A stretch of 64,000 nt of DNA from Paracoccaceae bacterium (GCA_014872875.1 WKFI01000021.1:186001-250000), one strand, 5' to 3'. Positions 47,295-57,557 are shown, numbered from the stretch's first letter. Translations and numbers: made by a program. The notes: a model not told the origin generated them from the sequence alone.

Positions 47295-48347
47295 TCAAGA
47301 CGGACTGGCCTTTGCTTTTCTGTTTCGGTTTCCAGACATCAAAAGAGATGTCGCGTGCAGGGCTATGTCTCCCATCTCGCGTCTGCTGACGGAGGGATCG
47401 CTGGTGTCGGTGCTGGTAGGTTTCGGGGGAAACAACTCTGCCCGTTCGGGAAAGTACCGCGCTCGGATGCGTTCGTTTGACGCCTCATAGCTACTGCGGA
47501 CGGTAGCGGTTTGTTCCGCCGAAAGGCGTAGTTTCGATTGCCCTTGGGAGAGCTGTGTAAGCACCTTCATCATCTGACGACGCGTGGTTTCGTGATCTTT
47601 GCTTGGCTCGGATTTGTTCGACAGGTTCACCAACCGTGCAAATTCGGCCACGGGCGGGGTGAAGCTTTCGTTCAACGAAGACGGTGATTGATACCCGGTG
47701 TTTTCCAATCCAATGCAGCTTAGGAAATCCGTGGCCAGATCACGGTCCAACAGATAGTCGGATTCCAACAAGCGCACATGCAGGTTTCCGCGACCAACGA
47801 CAGTTTCCCAGCGTTCCAGGTCTTTTTCAATGGACACGGTCTCAAGCTGATTTTGGACGTATCGGTTCAGCTTGAAGGTTCCGCCACTGCGCAAATACTG
47901 GGCATAGCGGCTTGCAATCCAGTCTTCCTGTCGGCGCAGGTAGCAGTAATACTGCACGTCCGAGAAGTATCGATGCAGGAAATCATCCAGCGCTTGGACC
48001 TGTTCAGGGCTTGAGAGCCAAAGGAACAGTTGCTCGCAAGAGGCCACAAAAGTTCCATCCGGATGCGTCGCGACCAATTCGGTCAGAGCCTGTTCACAGG
48101 CGGCGACTTTCTCGGGCACCTGAACCGGGCGATAGGGTTGCACCTGCTGACGAGTTGCCCCCTTTTTCAACTGAGTTTCGCTGTGCAGAAAAGCAGCCAG
48201 AAGAAGTTCAACGTTGGAACTGTTGCCTTCAGGGTTACGGTTGTAATGAACGCCCTCGGCGGCAAGAGCTTGACTGTTGATTTGCAGAAACTTCTGCAGG
48301 GATGTTGAGCCTGCCTTGGACTGGCCGATATGAATGACAGCTTTCAT
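47295..48347 (-). CDS. Sulfotransferase-like P-loop protein in the suc operon
   Basis: 350 residues. The N-terminus has HIGQSKAGSTSLQ, with K11-A-G-S-T-S-L17 in the place of the 5' phosphosulfate-binding loop of PAPS-dependent sulfotransferases. YCYLRRQEDWIASRYAQYL resembles the 3' phosphate-binding region. The C-terminal 100 residues are basic and disordered. The acceptor is unknown; these enzymes in bacteria usually modify polysaccharides or lipids. It sits between the DUF805 gene and sucA, an odd place for such an enzyme. Confidence 0.72.
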   Translation of the reverse strand: MKAVIHIGQSKAGSTSLQKFLQINSQALAAEGVHYNRNPEGNSSNVELLLAAFLHSETQLKKGATRQQVQPYRPVQVPEKVAACEQALTELVATHPDGTFVASCEQLFLWLSSPEQVQALDDFLHRYFSDVQYYCYLRRQEDWIASRYAQYLRSGGTFKLNRYVQNQLETVSIEKDLERWETVVGRGNLHVRLLESDYLLDRDLATDFLSCIGLENTGYQSPSSLNESFTPPVAEFARLVNLSNKSEPSKDHETTRRQMMKVLTQLSQGQSKLRLSAEQTATVRSSYEASNERIRARYFPERAELFPPKPTSTDTSDPSVSRREMGDIALHATSLLMSGNRNRKAKASPS

Positions 48348-48429
48348 TGAATGCCTCAGAGACTATCTCGTCGGGTGTCGGTTGGAAGAACGCGTTCTGA
48401 CACACATGGTCTTTCCAACACGCGACGGT

Positions 48430-48972
48430 TCATTCGTTGCGCTCCAGCGGATGCTGGCCATAGCGGTTTTCACCCGGTTGGCTGGGGCGGGTGAGCCACC
48501 ACAGCACAAGCAAGGGAGAGATCAGTAGGATAACAAAGGTTGGGATCAGAATGCCCAGCGTCAACCGGGTGAAAAGCAGATCCATTGATCCACCGCCGGC
48601 AAAGAGATCCGCGATACCAATGCCGAAAACCAGCACACCACCTGCACCGAGCATCAACAGGATCGGGAACAAGGCATAAAGTCCGCTGCGGCCTGTGTCA
48701 TGCATCCGGCGCCATGCGACGGCCAGATGAGGAAGGAACACGATCAGACCGACGATGCTCTGAACCGGACGGTTCGAAGCGACTACGGTTGTGGTTACGC
48801 CATCTACTTCGGTCTGGATCACCTGGGTGAAGAACTGAACGTCGATCACCCCAGCCACGATCTGCCACAGGGTGATGAACAAAAAGAAATACCAATACTC
48901 GGGGCGAGACGCCCGCCCCGAGAAAGTCAGGAATTTCGAGAAACACGTTTTGACGGCTTGCGAGAAGGTCAT
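48430..48972 (-). CDS. DUF805 membrane protein
   Basis: 180 residues from ATG 48972. The N-terminal TFSGRASRPEYWYFFLF is the DUF805 start, and WRRMHDTGRSGLYALF is the second conserved block. Four membrane helices are visible. The family has no known biochemical role. It follows sucD by 47 bases, so it is part of the suc transcript. Confidence 0.9.
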   Translation of the reverse strand: MTFSQAVKTCFSKFLTFSGRASRPEYWYFFLFITLWQIVAGVIDVQFFTQVIQTEVDGVTTTVVASNRPVQSIVGLIVFLPHLAVAWRRMHDTGRSGLYALFPILLMLGAGGVLVFGIGIADLFAGGGSMDLLFTRLTLGILIPTFVILLISPLLVLWWLTRPSQPGENRYGQHPLERNE

Positions 48973-49019
48973 GTGTTTCACACCTTTGGTTTGGGGTCCG
49001 GTCTGGCCGGACCGATAGA

Positions 49020-49904
49020 TTACTTGCCGATTGCTTCCAGAACGGCCTCGCCCAGCGTCGCAGGGCTGTCGGCCACCACGATACCGGCGGACTTCATGGC
49101 TTCGATCTTGTCTTCGGCTCCGCCCTTGCCACCGGCGACGATGGCACCGGCGTGGCCCATGCGGCGGCCCGGAGGGGCCGTGCGGCCAGCAATGAAACCG
49201 GCGGTCGGCTTCCAACGGCCTTTCTTGCGTTCATTGGCCAAGAATTCGGCGGCCTCTTCTTCGGCAGAGCCACCGATTTCACCGATCATGATGATCGACT
49301 GGGTTTCGTCGTCATCCAGGAACATGTCCAGCACGTCGATGTGCTCGGTGCCCTTGATCGGGTCGCCGCCGATGCCCACGGCGGTGGACTGGCCCAGGCC
49401 GATATCCGCGGTCTGTTTCACCGCTTCATAGGTCAGCGTGCCGGAACGCGACACGACGCCGACGCTGCCGCGCTTGTGGATGTGGCCGGGCATGATGCCG
49501 ATTTTGCACGCATCCGGGGTGATGATGCCGGGGCAGTTCGGGCCGATCAGACGCGAGGAGGAGTTCTCCAGCGCGCGCTTGACCTTCATCATGTCCAGAA
49601 CCGGGATGCCTTCGGTGATGCAGACAATCAGCTCCATCTCGGCGTCGATGGCTTCGAGGATCGAGTCGGCTGCAAAGGGCGGCGGAACATAGATGACGGA
49701 GGCATTGGCTTCGGTCTTGGCCTTGGCTTCATGGACCGAGTTGAACACGGGCAGGCCCAGATGTTCATTGCCACCCTTGCCGGGCGTCACGCCGCCAACC
49801 ATCTGGGTGCCATAGGCGATAGCCTGTTCGGAATGGAACGTGCCCTGCGAGCCGGTGAAGCCTTGGCAGATGACTTTGGTGTTTTCGTCTACGAGGATTG
49901 CCAT
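49020..49904 (-). CDS. sucD: Succinate-CoA ligase alpha subunit
   Basis: 294 residues. The nucleotide loop [10 protein letters not shown] and the phosphorylated His region [17 protein letters not shown] are present. With SucC it converts succinyl-CoA to succinate with substrate-level phosphorylation. It starts five bases after sucC stops. Confidence 0.96.
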   Translation of the reverse strand: MAILVDENTKVICQGFTGSQGTFHSEQAIAYGTQMVGGVTPGKGGNEHLGLPVFNSVHEAKAKTEANASVIYVPPPFAADSILEAIDAEMELIVCITEGIPVLDMMKVKRALENSSSRLIGPNCPGIITPDACKIGIMPGHIHKRGSVGVVSRSGTLTYEAVKQTADIGLGQSTAVGIGGDPIKGTEHIDVLDMFLDDDETQSIIMIGEIGGSAEEEAAEFLANERKKGRWKPTAGFIAGRTAPPGRRMGHAGAIVAGGKGGAEDKIEAMKSAGIVVADSPATLGEAVLEAIGK

Positions 49905-49909
49905 CTTGC

Positions 49910-51103
49910 TTAACCTTTCACAGCCTTCACGATTTTCTCGGCGCCGTCCGACAGGTTGTCGGCTGCGATCACGTCAACGTCCGAGTTATTGATGATCTCT
50001 TTACCGGCTTCCACATTGGTGCCTTCCAAGCGCACGACCAGCGGGACTTGCAGGCCGACCTCTTTCACCGCGGCGACCACGCCTTCGGCAATGACGTCGC
50101 AGCGCATGATGCCGCCAAAGATGTTGACCAGAATGCCTTTGACGTTCGGGTCAGAGGTGATGATCTTGAACGCTTCGGTCACCTTGTCTTTGGTGGCGCC
50201 GCCGCCCACGTCGAGGAAGTTGGCCGGTTCCGCACCATAAAGCTTGATAATGTCCATGGTCGCCATGGCCAGGCCCGCGCCGTTCACCATGCAGCCGATC
50301 TCACCATCCAGAGCGATGTAGTTCAGGTCGTATTTCGACGCTTCCAGTTCCTTGGGGTCTTCCTCGGTCGTGTCGCGCAGTTCGGAAATGTCGGCGTGGC
50401 GATAGGTGGCGTTGCCGTCAAAGCCAACCTTGGCGTCCAGCACCTTGAGATTGCCGTCATCGGACACGATCAGCGGGTTGATCTCCAGCATCTCCATGTC
50501 CTTCTCGACGAAGGCCTGGTACAGCTTGCCCATCAGTGCAACGCACTGTTTGACCTGAGCGCCCTCCAGACCCAGCGAAAACGCGATGCGGCGGCCGTGA
50601 TAGGCCTGATAACCGGTGGCCGGATCGACGGAGAAGGACAGGATCTTTTCCGGGGTCGCCGCTGCGACCTCTTCGATGTCCATGCCGCCCTCGGTCGAGC
50701 AGACAAAGGAAATGCGCGAGGTCTGGCGATCAACCAGCAGCGCCAGGTACAGTTCGCGTTCGATACCGGAACCGGCCTCGATGTAGATGCGGTTGACCTG
50801 CTTGCCCGCCGGGCCGGTCTGATGCGTGACCAGGGTGCGGCCCAGCATCTTCTTGGCTTCTTCAGCGGCTTCCTCGACCGATTTGGTCAGGCGCACGCCG
50901 CCCTTTTCACCGGCTTCGGCTTCCTTGAACGATCCTTTGCCGCGGCCACCCGCGTGGATCTGCGCCTTGACGACCCAAAGCGGTCCGTCCAGTTCGCCAG
51001 CTGCAGTTTTTGCGTCTTCCGCTCTCAGAACGACGCGCCCGTCCGAGACCGGGGCACCGTAGCTGCGAAGAAGGGCCTTGGCCTGGTATTCGTGGATGTT
51101 CAT
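49910..51103 (-). CDS. sucC: Succinate-CoA ligase beta subunit
   Basis: 397 residues with an N-terminal ATP-grasp domain ([29 protein letters not shown]) and a C-terminal Rossmann domain ([14 protein letters not shown]). It heads the suc operon. The start region upstream carries the twin palindromic operator at 51215-51245. Confidence 0.96.
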   Translation of the reverse strand: MNIHEYQAKALLRSYGAPVSDGRVVLRAEDAKTAAGELDGPLWVVKAQIHAGGRGKGSFKEAEAGEKGGVRLTKSVEEAAEEAKKMLGRTLVTHQTGPAGKQVNRIYIEAGSGIERELYLALLVDRQTSRISFVCSTEGGMDIEEVAAATPEKILSFSVDPATGYQAYHGRRIAFSLGLEGAQVKQCVALMGKLYQAFVEKDMEMLEINPLIVSDDGNLKVLDAKVGFDGNATYRHADISELRDTTEEDPKELEASKYDLNYIALDGEIGCMVNGAGLAMATMDIIKLYGAEPANFLDVGGGATKDKVTEAFKIITSDPNVKGILVNIFGGIMRCDVIAEGVVAAVKEVGLQVPLVVRLEGTNVEAGKEIINNSDVDVIAADNLSDGAEKIVKAVKG

Positions 51104-51214
51104 TGAAAACTGTCCCGTGTGACTGCGATTTCAAACCGATATAGCGGGGTATATGCGCCGTGTTTAAAGGATTTTTTGACGCAGTGCCGGGAAATGCGGA
51201 AGATTTGATGGTTT

Positions 51215-51245
51215 TGTGATCACGCGCTGGAATGCTGTGATCACA
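51215..51245 (-). promoter_or_regulatory. Twin palindromic operator upstream of sucC
   Basis: TGTGATCACG at 51215-51224 and the perfect palindrome TGTGATCACA at 51236-51245 are 21 bp apart centre to centre, about 110-140 bases before the sucC start. The same pair with the same spacing occurs upstream of sdhC. The regulator is not identifiable from this window. Confidence 0.75.
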
Positions 51246-51381
51246 AAAATTCGGTAATGGGTCCGAGTTGATTCGTTGCAGTCGAAATTCGTTAAAACAC
51301 GACAGGGGCGCAAGTAGTCGCGACAATCGGCGGCTTGTAAGCTGCAAAGTCAATATTGGCCTATTCAGAGTCGTCAGGCCC

Positions 51382-51413
51382 AAAAAAAGATGGCCCGCCA
51401 TTTCTGGCGGGCC
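51382..51413 (-). terminator. Terminator after mdh
   Basis: Nine-bp stem GGCCCGCCA / TGGCGGGCC with loop TTTC, followed on the minus strand by a seven-T run after ATC. Confidence 0.9.
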
Positions 51414-51438
51414 CTGTGTCTTCATGATCGCGGGACGA

Positions 51439-52449
<1,011 letters not shown>

Positions 52450-52566
52450 TTAGACCGGATCGTGCAAGAGTTCTGCGCTGCGGCGAAGATTCACGCTACG
52501 GGTGTCGTGGCGGTTCTGTTTACGCTAAACCCGTTGCAAACAAAGGATTTGAGCGAGGCCACGCAC

Positions 52567-53319
52567 ATGCAACTCGACTTGATGTTTTTCGCATTTGCGG
52601 TGCCTTCTGTCGTTTTTGCAGGTGTGTCCAAAGGTGGTTTTGGTTCCGGGGCTGCGTTTGCAAGCGCGTCGATTCTGGCGATCATCCTCACTCCCGGGCA
52701 GGCTTTGGCGTTGATGTTGCCACTCTTGATGCTGATCGATGTAGCGGCGTTGAGGCCGTATTGGCGTCGCTGGAATCTCAGGGCGTCCAGCCTGATCATC
52801 ATGGGAGGGATGCCGGGAGTTGTGCTGGGTGCATTGATTTATCGTATGGTGAACGATGATGTCATGCGCGTGATGATCGGAGCAATTTCCGTCGGGTTCG
52901 TTGTGTGGCAGCTTGTTGGGGTAAAGCTGATGCAACGCCGCAGGCGCTTGCAATTCGGCGACGGGGTCGGACTCGTTTCAGGATTTGCTGCGGGATTTGC
53001 CAGCTTTGTCAGCCATGCAGGCGGGCCCCCCGCGGCGGTCTATCTCTTGTCCCAACGCCTGTCCAAGACTGAGTACCAAGCATCGACTGTGTTGATCTTT
53101 TGGATTTTGAACGCCGTTAAGTTTGGGTTCTATGCGGTTCTGGGACTGTTCACAGTCGAAACGCTATGGGCAAATGTTCTGCTAGCCCCCTTTGCACTCT
53201 TTGGTACGTGGCTGGGGGTGCGAATGCATTTCAGGATTCCTGAATGGGCATTTTTTGCGGTCACGTATGTCTTGTTGACCGTGACTGGCATCAAGCTGAT
53301 TTGGGACGGTTTGGTCTGA
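52567..53319 (+). CDS. TauE/SafE-type sulfite/organosulfonate exporter
   Basis: 250 residues with about seven or eight hydrophobic helices and the family motif GVSKGGFGSG near residues 19-28 plus HAGGPPAAVYLL in the second half. TauE/SafE members export sulfite, sulfoacetate or other anions. GAGG precedes the ATG. The frame continues upstream without support. It is convergent with the next gene, and a GC hairpin (53335-53357) lies between their stops. Confidence 0.9.
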   Translation: MQLDLMFFAFAVPSVVFAGVSKGGFGSGAAFASASILAIILTPGQALALMLPLLMLIDVAALRPYWRRWNLRASSLIIMGGMPGVVLGALIYRMVNDDVMRVMIGAISVGFVVWQLVGVKLMQRRRRLQFGDGVGLVSGFAAGFASFVSHAGGPPAAVYLLSQRLSKTEYQASTVLIFWILNAVKFGFYAVLGLFTVETLWANVLLAPFALFGTWLGVRMHFRIPEWAFFAVTYVLLTVTGIKLIWDGLV

Positions 53320-53334
53320 CGGGTTGAGAGTTTC

Positions 53335-53357
53335 CGCCCTGCTGTCAACGCAGGGCG
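53335..53357. terminator. Candidate bidirectional hairpin
   Basis: CGCCCTGC / GCAGGGCG with a 7-base loop between convergent stops. T-runs are weak in both directions, so its termination strength is uncertain. Confidence 0.5.
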
Positions 53358-53375
53358 AGATATTGAGGGCGATTA

Positions 53376-53693
53376 TCAGGCGTCGTTGCCAGGAGAAGGA
53401 AGGCTTTCCGCCAGGTTTTCATACGACTGGCCCGAGGCGATCAGGCACGTCATGCCGTTGGGAAGCGTGACTGTGATGGTCCACGTCCCGGTTTCGTCGG
53501 AAGCAAACACCTCGACCACGGCGCCTTGAGACCCGAGCCCAATGCCACGTCGTGTTTCCCCATACCCTTCGGCAAGACGTTCCAGTACGGCTGGTCGCGG
53601 GGCACAGTTGCGGTTGCCCTGCGCCGAGACCTGCTGCGCTGCCAGCACCATGATGCCCAGGCCGATTGTCATGTTGATGAGCTTTTTCATCAT
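53376..53693 (-). CDS. Secreted hypothetical protein
   Basis: 105 residues from ATG 53693 with a signal peptide ending VSA-Q near residue 24. The mature part starts GNRNCAPR, holds a second Cys in GMTCLI, and has a beta-rich middle (GTWTITVTLP). The two cysteines likely form a disulfide in the periplasm. No family recognised. AAGGTG lies six bases before the ATG. Confidence 0.78.
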   Translation of the reverse strand: MMKKLINMTIGLGIMVLAAQQVSAQGNRNCAPRPAVLERLAEGYGETRRGIGLGSQGAVVEVFASDETGTWTITVTLPNGMTCLIASGQSYENLAESLPSPGNDA

Positions 53694-54015
53694 CGGATTC
53701 ACCTTTTTCCAGAGGGCCCGCTGAACGGTGTTTCGCATCTGCGAAACACGCGATCTGCCATTTGCAACGGGCCGATGACGTTCCATGCCGGAGCTGCCCC
53801 ACCTGTGGTCGTCGCCTTTTCTGGAAGGGGATCTTTGACCTTTGCCGGCCTGAAACAGGGTGCAGAACAAATCCTTAATCGGCCTTAATCCAGCGTTCGT
53901 GCTTGCTTCGTTCCCGAGAGCGGGGGCTTGCTTGCTGCATTGCGGCAAAATTCCTCTTGAAGTTTCCGATCGGAAATGCACCTATTTGCGCAACTTTATT
54001 AGTCGGGAGAGACTC

Positions 54016-54873
54016 ATGGATCCGCGTTCGCGCCCCTACCGTTCGGTTCTGTACATTCCAGGCTCGAAACCGCGTGCCCTGGACAAGGCGCGGAGCCTGC
54101 CGGTGGATGCGGTGATCTTTGATCTGGAGGACGCAGTGTCCGCCGACGAAAAGGAGAACGCGCGCGAAACCCTGACTGCGGCCTTGGCCGAAGGCGGCTA
54201 TGGCAACCGGATGCGGATTGTGCGGATTAACGGTCTGGACACGGTCTGGGGCCATGTAGACGCCGAAGCTGTCACCAAGATGGAATGCGACGCGGTGCTT
54301 TTGCCCAAAGTCTCGAGCCCTGCCGATTTGGATGCACTGGCTGAAATCACCGGTGATCTACCGATTTGGGCAATGATGGAAACCCCTCGCGGGATGTTGA
54401 ACGCTGTCGAGATTGCAGCGCACCCGAAGCTGCAGGGCATGGTGATGGGGACCAATGATCTGGCCAAGGAATTACAGACCCGCTTCCGCCCGGATCGGAT
54501 GCCGATGATGACAGGTCTCGGCCTGTGCCTGCTGGCAGCCAAGGCCGAGGGTCTGGTGATCGTGGATGGCGTTTACAACGCGTTCAAAGATGCTGAAGGG
54601 CTGGAGGTCGAGTGCGTTCAGGGCCGCGATATGGGTTTTGACGGCAAGACCTTGATCCATCCGGCGCAGGTGGATGTTGCCAATTCCGCGTTTGCCCCGT
54701 CAGCAGATGAGATCGATCTGGCCCGCCGCCAGATCGCCGCGTTCGAGGAAGTCGAAGCCAGCGGCCAAGGGGTCGCAGTTGTAGATGGACGCATTGTTGA
54801 AAACCTACACGTTGCCACCGCCCGTGAAATTCTGGCAAAAGCCGAGATGATTGAGGCAATGCAAGCGGGGTAG
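54016..54873 (+). CDS. mcl2: CoA ester lyase, (3S)-malyl-CoA thioesterase type
   Basis: 285 residues from ATG 54016 behind GGGAGA. The fold has YIPGSKPRALDKA, DLEDAV and METPRGM motifs of the malyl-CoA lyase/HpcH family. The length and the neighbouring mesaconyl-CoA hydratase gene favour the (3S)-malyl-CoA thioesterase of the ethylmalonyl-CoA pathway, which hydrolyses malyl-CoA to malate. A lyase (mcl1-like) function cannot be excluded by eye. Confidence 0.85.
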   Translation: MDPRSRPYRSVLYIPGSKPRALDKARSLPVDAVIFDLEDAVSADEKENARETLTAALAEGGYGNRMRIVRINGLDTVWGHVDAEAVTKMECDAVLLPKVSSPADLDALAEITGDLPIWAMMETPRGMLNAVEIAAHPKLQGMVMGTNDLAKELQTRFRPDRMPMMTGLGLCLLAAKAEGLVIVDGVYNAFKDAEGLEVECVQGRDMGFDGKTLIHPAQVDVANSAFAPSADEIDLARRQIAAFEEVEASGQGVAVVDGRIVENLHVATAREILAKAEMIEAMQAG

Positions 54874-54878
54874 CCAGC

Positions 54879-55433
54879 ATGGGTTTTGTTGTTCTGGGTC
54901 TTGGGGTCGCACTGTGGTGGGGCGCCCACCTTTTCAAACGTGTGGCGCCGGAACGTCGGGCCGAAATGGGGGAAAAAGGACGGGGCGCTGTCGCCTTGGC
55001 CATTCTTGGGTCTATTGTCCTGATGGTGATCGGCTACAAGCTGACACCGACGGTTTACGTCTGGGCCCCGCCTGCTTTCGCCATCCACTTGAACAACGTG
55101 TTGGTACTTGTCGCCATTTGGATGATGAGCCCGGCAGGCACCAAGGGTAAACTGCTGTCCAACGTCCGTCATCCCATGTTGATGGGTTTTCGCACATGGG
55201 CGTTGGCACATTTGCTGGTGAACGGGGATCTGGCTTCGATCATTCTGTTCGGTGGTTTGCTGCTTTGGGGCATGGTTCAGGTCGTCGTGATCAACAAGGC
55301 CGAACCCGAATGGCAGCCGCGCACTGATGGCTCCATCGCCAAGGACAGCATGTTCTTTGTCGCGTCCATCGTGCTGTTGGTCGTCATCGGCTATGTTCAC
55401 GGGCTGGTTGGTCCGTCACCCTTCCCATCCTAA
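54879..55433 (+). CDS. NnrU family membrane protein
   Basis: 184 residues with five or six helices and the NnrU signature RHPMLMGFRTWALAHLLVNG. Members occur near nitric-oxide and isoprenoid genes but the function here is unknown. It starts five bases after mcl2, inside the ethylmalonyl-CoA module. Confidence 0.88.
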   Translation: MGFVVLGLGVALWWGAHLFKRVAPERRAEMGEKGRGAVALAILGSIVLMVIGYKLTPTVYVWAPPAFAIHLNNVLVLVAIWMMSPAGTKGKLLSNVRHPMLMGFRTWALAHLLVNGDLASIILFGGLLLWGMVQVVVINKAEPEWQPRTDGSIAKDSMFFVASIVLLVVIGYVHGLVGPSPFPS

Positions 55434-55445
55434 AGGAGATCAATC

Positions 55446-55652
55446 TTGGCAACGCTTTACCGTTTCCTGTCCGAGGACGATACATCGGCCTTCTGCCACA
55501 AGGTGTCCCTGGCTCTCTCGAATGGGTGGGTGCTGCAGGGCGATCCGGTATATTCGTTTGATGCGGCTCGTGGCGTGATGCGCTGCGGGCAGGCTGTTAC
55601 CAAACAGGTCGCGGCCGACTACACCCCCGACATGAAGCTAGGAGAGCAGTAA
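55446..55652 (+). CDS. DUF1737 protein
   Basis: 68 residues from TTG 55446 behind a strong AAAGGAG site. The sequence MATLYRFLSEDDTSAFCHKV and GWVLQGDPVYSFD matches DUF1737. Small, soluble, unknown function. Its stop touches the mch start exactly. Confidence 0.85.
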   Translation: MATLYRFLSEDDTSAFCHKVSLALSNGWVLQGDPVYSFDAARGVMRCGQAVTKQVAADYTPDMKLGEQ

Positions 55653-56684
55653 ATGGCCAAGACCAATCCTGGGCGCTTTTTTGAAGACTATGCCGTTGGC
55701 GATGTCATCCATCACGCCGTCCCGCGGACCGTAGGAGCAGGGGAACGGGCACTGTATCACGCGCTCTACCCGGCAAGACACGCGCTCTACTCCTCGGATG
55801 AATTTGCGCGCGGATGCGGTCTGCCAACGGCTCCGCTGGACGATCTGGCAGCGTTTCATGTGGTTTTCGGCAAGACCGTTCCAGATGTATCGCTGAACGC
55901 TTTGGCCAACTTGGGCTATGCCGAAGGGCGTTGGCTGAAGCCGGTTTTTGCGGGCGACACGTTGCGCTCGGTCTCCGAAGTAATCGGTGTGAAGCAGAAC
56001 TCAAACGGCAAGTCCGGTGTCGTTTATGTGCGTACCCGAGGCCTTAACCAGCACGACGAGACCGTTATGGAATACGTGCGCTGGGTCATGGTGCGCAAAC
56101 GGGACATGGACGCTCCTGCACCTGAAACTGTGATTCCCGAGCTGAACAAGGTAATCCCAGCAGATCAGTTGGTGGTGCCAGAAGGGCTGGATTTCTCGAA
56201 CTATGATTTCACCCTGGCTGGGGAGCAACATCGCTGGGGCGACTATGAAATCGGCGAAACCATCGATCATGTCGATGGTGTCACCGTGGAAGAGGCCGAG
56301 CACATGATGGCGACGCGCCTGTGGCAGAACACCGCCAAAGTGCATTTCGACACCACGGCCCGACCGGACGGCACGCGCCTGATTTATGGCGGGCATGTAA
56401 TCTCGATGGCACGGACCCTGTCTTTCAACGGATTGGCCAACGCGCAGATGATTGTTGGTCTGAATGGCGGAGCACACGCCAACCCGTGCCTGTCGGGCAT
56501 GACCATCCGCGCCTGGTCCGAGGTGCTGGACAAGGCGGAAACCGCTGCTCCTGGTGTTGGTGCCATTCGCCTGCGGTTGGTTGCGACCAAAGGTGGCGAA
56601 CCGTTCCAGCTGAAGGGCGAAGACGGAAAATATCTGCCCGATGTGCTCTTGGACCTGGATTACTGGGCGTTGATGCCGATGTAA
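55653..56684 (+). CDS. mch: Mesaconyl-CoA hydratase
   Basis: 343 residues with two MaoC-like hot-dog folds, the length of the Rhodobacter enzyme. Conserved parts include FEDYAVGDVIHHAVPRTVG and LMFR-like NAQMIVGLNGGAHANPCLSG. It hydrates mesaconyl-CoA to beta-methylmalyl-CoA in the ethylmalonyl-CoA pathway for C2 assimilation. With mcl2 nearby this strongly supports the pathway, whose other genes lie elsewhere. Confidence 0.9.
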   Translation: MAKTNPGRFFEDYAVGDVIHHAVPRTVGAGERALYHALYPARHALYSSDEFARGCGLPTAPLDDLAAFHVVFGKTVPDVSLNALANLGYAEGRWLKPVFAGDTLRSVSEVIGVKQNSNGKSGVVYVRTRGLNQHDETVMEYVRWVMVRKRDMDAPAPETVIPELNKVIPADQLVVPEGLDFSNYDFTLAGEQHRWGDYEIGETIDHVDGVTVEEAEHMMATRLWQNTAKVHFDTTARPDGTRLIYGGHVISMARTLSFNGLANAQMIVGLNGGAHANPCLSGMTIRAWSEVLDKAETAAPGVGAIRLRLVATKGGEPFQLKGEDGKYLPDVLLDLDYWALMPM

Positions 56685-56748
56685 GCGGCGCGACGGTTCT
56701 GTCAGGAAAGTGATGTGCGCGAGCGTGCGGGGTTGCTAACCTGCCCTC

Positions 56749-57459
56749 ATGTTGCTTGCGCGCGTTCTTTTCTGTCTTGGTTTCTGGGGTATTTCGCCGG
56801 CACTGCTGGCCTGTGATCTGGCCTTGGCTTTGGCGGTGGATGTGTCTGGATCGGTGGACAACAAGGAATACCGGATCCAGATGGACGGGCTGGCCGCCGG
56901 ACTGCGCGACCCGGTCGTGTCCGAAGCGCTGGTCCGGGGCCGGGCACAAGTAATGGTTCTGCAATGGTCTGGGTCTTCCCGCCAAGAAGTGTCGATCCCG
57001 TGGACCGCTATTGAGGGGTTCGAGGATGTGGAAGCCCTGGCCAAGGCGATCGAGATGGCGCCGAGACCGTGGCGGAACTTTTCGACGGCCGTCGGGGAGG
57101 CCTTGCAACGCGCAGGAGGGCAGTTTGCGAAGGTGCTAAATTGCAACCGAAAGATCATTGATGTTTCTGGCGACGGAATGTCCAACGAAGGCTTGAGCCC
57201 GCGGAAGGCTCATCCCGCGCTCAAACAGAACGACATCGTTGTGAACGCGATTGCCATTGAAGCTTCTGAACCCGATCTGACCGCCTACTTTTTTGAGCAT
57301 GTCATCCGAGGCGAGGGTGCATTTGTGATCACCGCCACAACTTTTCAGGATTACCCTGAACAAATCCGCAGAAAGCTGTTGCGAGAAGTGGCGCGGCAGA
57401 CCGCCGCACTGGTTGTGCCGCGCTGCAGAATCAATGGCTGTGAGCCCGGTTTCCCATGA
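56749..57459 (+). CDS. DUF1194 protein (von Willebrand factor A-like)
   Basis: 236 residues with a signal peptide ending near ALLA-C and a MIDAS-type DVSGSVD motif, followed by the acidic VSGDGMSNEG segment. This is the DUF1194 family of alphaproteobacteria, probably periplasmic metal-dependent adhesion-like domains. It ends 176 bases before sdhC and its last 135 bases are near the sdh operator. Confidence 0.88.
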   Translation: MLLARVLFCLGFWGISPALLACDLALALAVDVSGSVDNKEYRIQMDGLAAGLRDPVVSEALVRGRAQVMVLQWSGSSRQEVSIPWTAIEGFEDVEALAKAIEMAPRPWRNFSTAVGEALQRAGGQFAKVLNCNRKIIDVSGDGMSNEGLSPRKAHPALKQNDIVVNAIAIEASEPDLTAYFFEHVIRGEGAFVITATTFQDYPEQIRRKLLREVARQTAALVVPRCRINGCEPGFP

Positions 57460-57490
57460 AACAAATGTTTCCGCTCACATCTTCGCGAGA

Positions 57491-57521
57491 TGTGATCACG
57501 CAATTGAAAAATGTGATCACA
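57491..57521 (+). promoter_or_regulatory. Twin palindromic operator upstream of sdhC
   Basis: TGTGATCACG at 57491-57500 and TGTGATCACA at 57512-57521, centres 21 bp apart. The second is two bases before a TTGACA -35 box, so the pair lies in activator position (roughly -44 and -65). Identical elements precede sucC. Confidence 0.8.
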
Positions 57522-57523
57522 GA

Positions 57524-57553
57524 TTGACAAAAAATGAGCAGACGCGCCAAATA
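57524..57553 (+). promoter_or_regulatory. Predicted sdhC promoter
   Basis: Perfect -35 TTGACA at 57524-57529 and an AT-rich -10 CAAATA at 57548-57553, 18 bp spacer. Start predicted near 57558-57560. Confidence 0.6.
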
Positions 57554-57557
57554 ACCG

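Larger units (their letters stand above)
51104..51438. other. mdh-sucC intergenic region
   Basis: 335 bases with no gene. It holds, from right to left, the mdh terminator (51382-51413) and the twin TGTGATCAC operator (51215-51245) that precedes sucC. A dyad ATATA-CCCCGC-TATAT lies near the sucC start at about 51139-51154. No clear consensus promoter is visible. Confidence 0.7.

Noticed and set aside
57325-57332. Isolated GTGATCAC inside the DUF1194 gene, resembling the TCA operator
   Set aside because: Single, unpaired and within coding sequence; likely chance codon use.
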